A stretch of DNA of 64,000 bases from Tuctoria greenei. Its lineage: Eukaryota > Streptophyta > Magnoliopsida > Poales > Poaceae. A program made the translations under genes and the position numbers. The notes beneath the pieces were generated by a model that saw only the letters and a program-made list of their open reading frames with translations, made no database searches and had not been told where the DNA came from. Shown here in pieces: positions 56,942 through 64,000 of this stretch (the stretch's first letter is position 1; every line of letters starts with the position of its first letter). The stretch covers positions 114,061,110 through 114,125,109 of the forward strand of contig JAYESD010000001.1 of the NCBI GenBank assembly GCA_036927565.1. Reading direction: 5' to 3'.

Positions 56942-59096
56942 CAGCCCCACCCCTTGGATTGACATCTATTTGCCACTTTTCCACCCACCCAAACCCTAGT
57001 TTGTGGAGAGCCACCACCAAGGAGGGAGGAGAAGATCCCAAGCAAGAAGAAGAAGAGGAGGAAACGAAAAAGGATCAAGATCTCCACCAAGCTTTCGTTC
57101 TTCGTCACCAATTCATCTACAAGTTCATCACCAACCCTAGATCATCAAGATCCAAGTGCTACCTCCATGTTTCTTGATTAATTGGAGTCCTAAACTCCTG
57201 GTATACCTTCTATTCTCTTTTCCTTACATGAATTCAACCCCTAATCTCTGAATTTACGTCGATCTAGAAAACCCTAATCTACTGATCTCGTAAAGTGCGG
57301 ACTTGTCCGGTCCCTAGCGGACTAGTCCAATCTTTCTGGTTAAATTGTGTTGAATTAATTCTAAAATTTGACCTAATCGAATCAAAACCTGTATAAACTT
57401 GTTAAAAGCTATTAGAACTAGTTAGTGATCATTAAAATTAATCTATTACAAAGATATACCTTGCATTTGCATCAATCATGCATGTCATGTCATATTGAGT
57501 AATATTTGTGCACTCTTTGATTGTGTTTCTTGTCTTGTACGTTTATTGTGTGGATTAGACGGATTTGCGCTAGAGAGTGCCGCGGAGGATCTTCAGCACC
57601 AAGAGTTTGAAGGCTTTGATCCTAATCAACAGCAAGAGCAAGGCAAGTGTCCTTGAAGCATATTGATCCCATTTTAAAATAAATATTTTGTTTGCAAACT
57701 GCATGCTTGTGTCAATTTGATGGGAATCCAATGGTAGGAAGTTTACTAGATTTGTTTAACCACCCTTGTCACCTGGAATATATGGTAGAAAGTAGGGAAG
57801 GGCTTTTTACCTTTTTGCTTCGCTTAATTAACTGGGATGGGAAAACAACACTACAAATTTAATTATGTATTAATGACATTCTGGTTAATGTGAACTGGTC
57901 AATACGGTTTGGTAATGGGTGATCTAAGCAAGCCTGGTATGTGGATGGGTTGGATGTTATGGTGGTTTGCTTGCTTTAGATCTAAGCACCGGTTCATGCG
58001 AGAATAAGCCAGGACTACAGTGCCACCACGAGGCCAAGTATGGGTGCGGCGTAGCTGATTAATTAGGGCTTTGCTAGTGCTGTATGGACCATTGTGGATG
58101 CTCGGGGAAGGGGTATTCGGATTGGGTTTGTTGATGATTGGTGGGACTACCCTGGGATCCGAATGGCTCAAGAGGGCGCCCTTGGTTGAAGATGTGCTCA
58201 GTTGGAGGCATCGCCACCGGTGAAACCTCAGTGGGGTCTGAATAGACTAGTAATCCCTTTGTAAAGGCTGTTTTGTGATCTCTTGGCCATACACCAAAGG
58301 AAGTGTAATTGGCAAAAGGGAGTTTCTTTAGTCGCCGACGGGTGATGAAATCACAAACACGTGGGTAAAGAGGTACAAACTCTGCAGAGTTAATTAAAAC
58401 TATCATGGTAGCCGTGCTCCCGGTGATGAGCACCTGGACGACTTCCATGATTATGGTCTGGTAATGATTATGGTTTGTTATGGATTTACTTCTGGTATTG
58501 AATATGGTTATTGGGAAATGGTGAAATCTGGAATTATTGATGAGGATGGTGAATTGTGAACTGGTATTATCGTATTACTAATGATTATGATGGGTTTACT
58601 TCACATACATATAATATATTGCTTTTCAAATGTTTTACTGTACTTTTCAGCACTTTGCGATTATTATTGTCGTCATTTGAATCAGCCACATGTCATATTT
58701 TCCACACTTGCTGAGTATGACATGTACTCACTCTTGCAATCCCCCCCAACAGTTGCAGGTCAGGATTGGGAGTTTAATGGCGATAATGCGGAGTTCTAGG
58801 TCGTATCTACCATCAACTTTGCATGTGGTGTTGCATGGAGTTGCGATATCCCTTTTGCTTAGTTTGCCTAGTTGCTTAATTAGTTTATTTCCGTTGTAAT
58901 AGTTGAATTTGTCATTAATATTCATTAGAGCTTGTATTCGAGGATAATATGGTTTGTGTAATAAAATTTTATAATTAATCTTGTTTTGTGGTAATTTTCT
59001 GTATACTCTTTTGTGATTGCACTCGTGTATGTGTGTTTAACATCCTGGGCACACATATGCGTTACCTTGGTTTAGTTTTCAGAACCCGACGTCATA

Positions 59097-59363
59097 GATT
59101 GGTATCAGAGCCATAGGTTGACCGTAGGATGCAGCCTAGATAGATGGACGCTTTAGAGCACATAGGATCACTCAGGAATCGATGTGTTTTGGATGGTGTG
59201 TTGTTTGCTATATATTGGTTGCTTGTGTGATTAATAGAGGATTTTGGGATGCTTTAGCATTGCCATGTCCACCTAGGCTAGTGTAGCTAGCTGTTTAGTT
59301 TCATATCCCTTGATGCATATAGTTGGGGACGTTCTCTGATTCTTACCTATTGCTTTTCTTCAG
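59097..59363 (+). other. Element B leader with primer binding site
   Basis: PBS TGGTATCAGAGCCA at 59100-59113, matching initiator methionine tRNA, followed by a ~250-bp leader to the gag ATG at 59364. Confidence 0.9.
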
Positions 59364-60395
59364 ATGGTGAGGACTCACAACCAGAGGGATGGCAATGATG
59401 AGGAGGAGAACAATGGAGTACCTCAGAACAATAATGGGCAAGGACCTGCTCATGGAGCTATCAACATTGAGCAGCTTTTGGCTATGCAAAACCAGCTCAT
59501 GCAGACTATGATACAGACTATGGGACAGCTGCAGGCTTGCAATATCAACAATCAGCCCCACATGCCTCCACTGCCACCCCCGCCTCCTCATAACTGATTG
59601 GGAGAGTTTATGAGGACAAGGCCGCCGACCTTTGCTCAAGCTGCTGACCCTATGGATGCGGATAATTGGCTCAAGTCCGTGGAGAAGAAGCTAGCTATTG
59701 TCCAATGCAGTGACCGGTAGAAGGTCTTATTTGCTTCTCATCAACTAGTTGGAGCAGCTGCGGATTGGTGGGATTCTTATTGCAATACTCATGAGAACCA
59801 AGAGAGAATAACTTGGGCCAAATTCAAGGAGAATTTTCATTCTCATTATGTGCCGGAGGGTGTTATAATCTTGAAGAGGCAAGAATTTGAGAATTTAAGG
59901 CAAGGAAAATCAAGCATGAGTGAATATCTCAATAAGTTCACTCAACTCTCAAGGTACGCACCTGAGGATGTTAGTCGTGACAGCCGGAAGCAATATTTGT
60001 TCATGAGGGGCATGAACAATGAAATCCAAGTGCAACTACTCAATTGTGACTATGCAAATTTTCAGAAGCTTGTGGACAAAGCAATTGTGGTTGAGAACAA
60101 GATTCGTGAGATGGAGCAAGACAATAAGAGAAAGGCGCCATATCAAGGACAGCATCAAGGAAGTAATGTGCGCCCTCGCTTTGCGCCGCCCAATGCGCCT
60201 TACTTCAGCTCCTCTATTCCTACTCAACGCCCTGGTTATGCACCACGCCCAACTCAGTTTGTGCAGCTGCGCCCTGTCATGCAAGCACATAGGCCTCCAA
60301 TGCCTTATGCTTCTCGTGCTAATTTTCGTGGTGCAAATGCTCAAAACCAAGCTCGCCCCAATAATTCTGGTGGAGTTAAGAAGTGTTAGTGGAGA
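59364..60395 (+). pseudogene. Element B gag
   Basis: The ATG at 59364 opens MVRTHNQRDGNDEEEN; the same start is seen in A. Stops at 59595 (Arg to TGA) and near 59719 break the frame, which then stays open to 60389. Blocks: a Pro-rich stretch, WLKSVEKKLAIVQC, ADWWDSY, KRQEFENLRQGKSSMSEYLNKFTQLS, then a Pro/Gln-rich nucleic-acid binding region. A 5-bp deletion at about 60388, relative to A, destroys the first half of the CCHC knuckle and shifts the frame. Confidence 0.92.
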
Positions 60396-62076
60396 AGCTG
60401 GACACTTTGCGCATCAATGTCCTAAGTCAGGCCTTGGTCAAGGAAGCAATGCGCCGAGGCAAAACCCAAGACCCAATGGAGGACAACCACAAGGGAACCG
60501 CAGACAGCAGAATTGTGCTCGTGGAAACGTGAACCATGTCTCTACAGAGGATGCTCAACAGGCGGATGATGTGGTCATTGGTATGTTTCTCGCCAACTCC
60601 AACCCCGCGACTATGTTATTTGATTCTGGAGCATCGCATTCATTCATTGCATCGAAGTATGTTGCCAAGTACAGTCTCCCTATCTGTCATATGAAGTTTA
60701 CTCTATTGGTTAAGTCTCCTGGAGGAGAGATGAGGACAAATATAGTATGTCCAAAAGTAAGACTTAGAATAAGGGGGGTAGATTTCTCCGCCAACCTCAT
60801 TGTTTTGGATTCTCAAGGGTTGGACATTATACTTGGTATGGACTGGTTGAGGAAGCACAATGGAGTTATTGAGTGTGCCATGAAGACGGTGAAGTTGACC
60901 AATGAAGAAGGGATCACCGTAGAATTTGAAGCATCTAAAACCGCACCGAAGCAATTGGAGTTGAATCATATGGACGGTGCCGCAATTGAGGAGATTCTGG
61001 TGGTGTGTGAATTTTTGGATGTTTTTCCGGACGAGTTGCCAGGTATGCCACCTAGTCGAGACATTGAGTTAGTTATTGATTTAATACCTGGAACTGCACC
61101 TATAGCTAAGATGCCGTATAGGATGCCTCATTTGGAATTAGCGGAGCTCAAGAAGCAAATTCAAGAGCAACTAGAGAAGGGTTTTATTCGTCCTAACTCT
61201 TCGCCCTGGGGAGCGCCCGTTCTATTTTTGGACAAGAAGGATGGAAGCCAAAGGATGTGCGTGGATTACCGAGCTCTCAACGAGGTAACAATCAAGAACA
61301 AGTACACCTTGCCACGCATAGAAGACTTGTTTGATCAGATGAAGGGGGCTTGTGTCTTCTCTAAGATTGACTTGAGGTCGGGATATTTTCAAATGAAGAT
61401 TAGACCATCGGACATAACCAAGACAGCTTTTAGGACACAATATGGATCTTGTGAGTACACCGTGATGTCTTTTGGATTGACAAATGCACCTGCCTACTTT
61501 ATGTACCTCATGAATATGGTCTTCATGGAGTACTTGGATAAGTTTGTTGTGGTGTTTATTGATGACATCATGATCTACTCGAAGGATGAGAAGGAACATG
61601 AGGAACACTTGAGGCTTACATTGCAGAAATTGAGGGAGCATCAATTGTATGCCAAGTTCAACAAGTGTCAGTTTTGGTTAAAAGTGGTGTCTTTTTTGGG
61701 TCATATAATCTCAGGAGGAGGAGTATCGGTTGACCACGGAAAAGTGAGAGACGTGTTGAAGTGGGAACCGCCACAAAATGTCAAGGAAATAAGGAGTTTT
61801 CTTGGGATGGCTGGATATTACCGTCGGTTCATCAAGGACTTTTCCAAGATAGCCAAGCCTATGACGGAGTTGCTAATGAAGGGAAAGGCTTTCCAATGGA
61901 CTCAAGCTTGTCAAAACAGTTTTGAGGAGTTGAAAAAGAGGTTAACAACAGCTCCAGTTTTGGTATTGCTGGATGTGAGCAAGAGTTTTGATATTTATTG
62001 TGACGCATCGAGACAAGGACTTGATGTGTGCTTATGCAAGAGGGTCAAGTGGTCGCCTATGCATCAAGACAATTGA
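60396..62076 (+). pseudogene. Element B protease, RT and RNase H start
   Basis: An open frame of more than 550 codons. The residual zinc knuckle GEAGHFAHQCP is followed by protease MLFDSGASHSFIASKYVAK (about 60613-60670), RT fingers (VLFLDKKDGSQRMCVDYRALNEV), and palm motif FIDD at 61555-61566. The thumb and connection follow (FLGHIISGGGVSVDHGKVRDVLKW, FLGMAGYYRRFIKDFS), then the RNase H start (FDIYCDASRQGL). A 1-bp deletion near 62018 (GGACTTGATG for GGACTTGGATG) shifts RNase H to the next frame. This is the best-preserved RT in the window. Confidence 0.93.
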
Positions 62077-63919
62077 AGAAACATGAGCAGAATTACCCCA
62101 CGCACGATTTGGAACTCACGGCTGTGGTACACGCATTGAAGATTTGGAGACACTATATTCTTGGACATAGGTGTGAAATTTATACGGATCATAAGAGTTT
62201 GAAGTATATTTTAACACAAACGGATCTGAACTTGAGGCAACGGAGATGGTTGGAGCTCATCAAAGATTATGATTTGGGGATCAACTATCATCCGAGAAAG
62301 GCCAATGTAGTGGCCGATGCTTTGAGTAGAAAGGGAGTAAGTCACCAACTCACAGTTCGAGAGTTATCATTCGAGTTACGTAAGGAGTTTGAAAGGTTGA
62401 ACCTCGAATTTGTAAATGAGATGGAGATGATGGATTTAAACCCAACCATGGAGCAAGAAATTCGAGAGGCACAAACCGCAGATGAGGAGATCAAGGAAAT
62501 CAAGGAAAGGATCGAGGAAGGGAGAGAATTTAGATTTGATGAAGACAAACATGGTACCTTATGGCTTGGAAAGAGGATCATTGTTCCTAATGTAAAGCAT
62601 ATTCGAGAAACAATATTAATGGAGGCACATGACTCGCCTTACTCAATTTACCCTGGTTGTACCAAGATGTACAATGACTTGAAGACTTGCTATTGGTGGG
62701 ATAGCATGAAGAAGGACATAGCTGAATACGTAGCATTGTGTGATATGTGCCAACGTGTCAAGGCGGAACATCAAAGGCCAGCCGGATTATTGCAACCATT
62801 GAAGATTCCAGAATGGAAGTGGGAAGAAATTGGAATGGACTTCATAGTTGTGTTACCACGTACTCAGTCCGGGTATGACTCAATTTTGGTAATTAAGGAT
62901 CGCTTAACCAAGTCAGCTCATTTTGTCCCTGTGAAGACCAAATATACAGCTGCACGATTGACCGAAATATACATGGAGCATATTGTGTGTCGACATGGAG
63001 TTATGAAGAAGATAGTCTCTGATAGAGGTTCTCAATTTACCTCCAGATTTTGACAAAAATTGCATGAAGCTTTGGGAACGAGGTTGAATTTTAGTTCAGC
63101 ATATCATCCTCAAACGGATTGACAAACCGAGAGGACCAATCAGATTCTGGAGGACATGTTAAGAGCTTGTGCTTTAAAGCATGGGAAGAATTGGGACAAA
63201 AGCTTGCCATACGCGTAATTTTTAGACAACAATAGTTACCAAGCAAGTTTGAAGACGTCACCGTATGAAGCTCTTTATGGAAGGAAGTGTAGGACACCTT
63301 TATTATGGAATGAGGCAGGAGAAACTCAAGTATTTGGTCCGGATGTGTTGCAAGAAGCCGAAAAGAAAGTCCAAATAATTCGTCAAAACTTGAGGGCTGC
63401 CCAATCAAGGCAAAATGTCTATGCGGACAATAGGATAAGGAAACTAGCCTTTGAAGTGGGAGATTTTGTTTACCTCAAGGTGTCACCAATGAGGGGTCAT
63501 AAGAGGTTTAACATAAGAGGAAAGATAGCACCTCCCTATATTGGATCGTTCAAGATTTTGGACAAAAGAGGAGAAGTAGCGTATAAGTTGGAGATGCCAG
63601 CTCATCTTTCAGACGTACATGATGTCTTTCATGTTTCCCAGCTCAAAAAGTGCTTAAGAGTACCGGAAGAAGAAGTGCCATTGGAAGGATTGGAACTAGA
63701 GGAAGATTTGACTTATGCCGAGCAACCGGTCAAAATCTTGGAAACTAAGGAGAGGGTCACAAGGAACAAGGTTATTAGATGGTGTAAGGTTCAATGGAAG
63801 CACCACACATAAAAAGAAGCAACTTGGGAGCTAGAAGATGATCTCAAGAAGGACTTTCCCTATCTCTTTTCTTCCGTGTCGAATCTCGAGGGCGAGATTC
63901 ATTTCAAGGGGGGTAGGTT
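62019..63919 (+). pseudogene. Element B RNase H, integrase and chromodomain
   Basis: RNase H (MQEGQVVAYASRQLKKHEQNYP, LGHRCEIYTDHKSLKYI), then the H2C2 zinc finger (about 62630-62780) and integrase core (GMDFIVVLPRTQSGYDSI, VSDRGSQFTSRF). Three stops at about 63051, 63120 and 63217 break the middle of the core; the same frame resumes and encodes YEALYGRKCRTP, GDFVYLKVSPMRGHKRFNIR, HVSQLKKCLRVPEEE and the chromodomain-like end KVQWKHHT. After a stop at 63810, EATWELEDDLKKDFP follows. The frame then reads on through the polypurine tract (CAAGGGGGGTAGG, 63906-63918) into the LTR. Confidence 0.93.
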
Positions 63920-64000
63920 TGTAACACCCTCATTTTCATGCATCATGCCCTACATACACTCATATACATGTTTAACATTAACCCACATAAAGAGGAACGA
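63920..64000 (+). repeat. Element B 3' LTR, first 81 bp
   Basis: TGTAACACCCTCATTTTCATGC..., nearly identical to 56297 onward. It continues beyond the window. Confidence 0.95.

Larger units (their letters stand above)
56297..59096 (+). repeat. Element B 5' LTR
   Basis: 2800 bp from TGTAACACCCTC to GACGTCATA. TATA box at 56934-56941, a second palindrome doublet near 57296-57330, and the hairpin at 58713-58729 (one base changed). Before the TATA, twelve palindromes start at 56446, 56467, 56498, 56519, 56551, 56571, 56628, 56649, 56681, 56702, 56734 and 56754, with the same spacings as in the other two G1 LTRs. Confidence 0.94.
56297..64000 (+). mobile_element. Element B: Tekay-like Ty3 element (family G1), runs off the window
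   Basis: 5' LTR 56297-59096, PBS, gag-pol, polypurine tract, and the first 81 bp of the 3' LTR (63920-64000). It carries a chromodomain-type integrase tail and initiator-Met PBS, as in Del/Tekay chromoviruses. Probable target duplication CATAC at 56292-56296; the right copy is outside. Confidence 0.95.

Overview
The window is nuclear DNA from a large plant genome, most likely a grass. It is built entirely of LTR retrotransposons; I see no host gene, rRNA gene or tRNA gene. The grass assignment is inferred from family content: a Tat-type Ty3 element carrying an antisense gene with a Transposase_28-like domain, Tekay/Del-like chromoviruses with 2.8-3.4 kb LTRs, and Sirevirus-like Ty1/copia elements. 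The species cannot be named from the sequence.

Layout. (1) 1-8095: a minus-strand Tekay-like element (A) enters from the left with gag, protease and RT. Its 5' LTR (2492-5282) abuts head-to-head a plus-strand LTR of the same family (5283-8095), giving a 5.6 kb near-perfect palindrome with no spacer. (2) 8096-24062: a copia gag remnant (C4) is fused to a 5'-truncated second copia (C1, 9123-24062). C1 is split by a complete 12.4 kb Tat-lineage element (T1, 10106-22520) with a perfect 5-bp target duplication (GACAT). T1 carries pol on the minus strand and an intron-containing antisense gene on the plus strand. (3) 24064-56258: an old minus-strand Tekay-like element (G2) is exploded by a copia-family solo LTR (27893-29264, TSD CCAAC), a copia element C3 (31132-41083) and a Sirevirus-like copia C2 (41707-53485, TSD attac/attat). 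(4) 56259-64000: a 38-bp LTR tip is followed by a nearly complete plus-strand element B (same family as A), whose 3' LTR runs off the window.

Every polyprotein is broken by stops or frameshifts, so this is a graveyard of nested insertions. The most notable signal is regulatory. Two Ty3 LTR families and one Ty1 family carry, just upstream of their TATA boxes, arrays of the 12-bp palindrome CGGACTAGTCCG or its near-palindromic forms CGGACTTGTCCG/CGGACAAGTCCG. In all of them the start-to-start spacing alternates between about 20-21 and 31-33 bp, close to 2 and 3 helical turns. Palindrome-rich LTR regulatory zones are known in maize Sireviruses; what stands out here is the same phased array in unrelated Ty3 elements. 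C3 and T1 have their own phased U3 arrays: a 32-bp unit in C3, and a 55-bp unit in T1 containing one G-box per unit.
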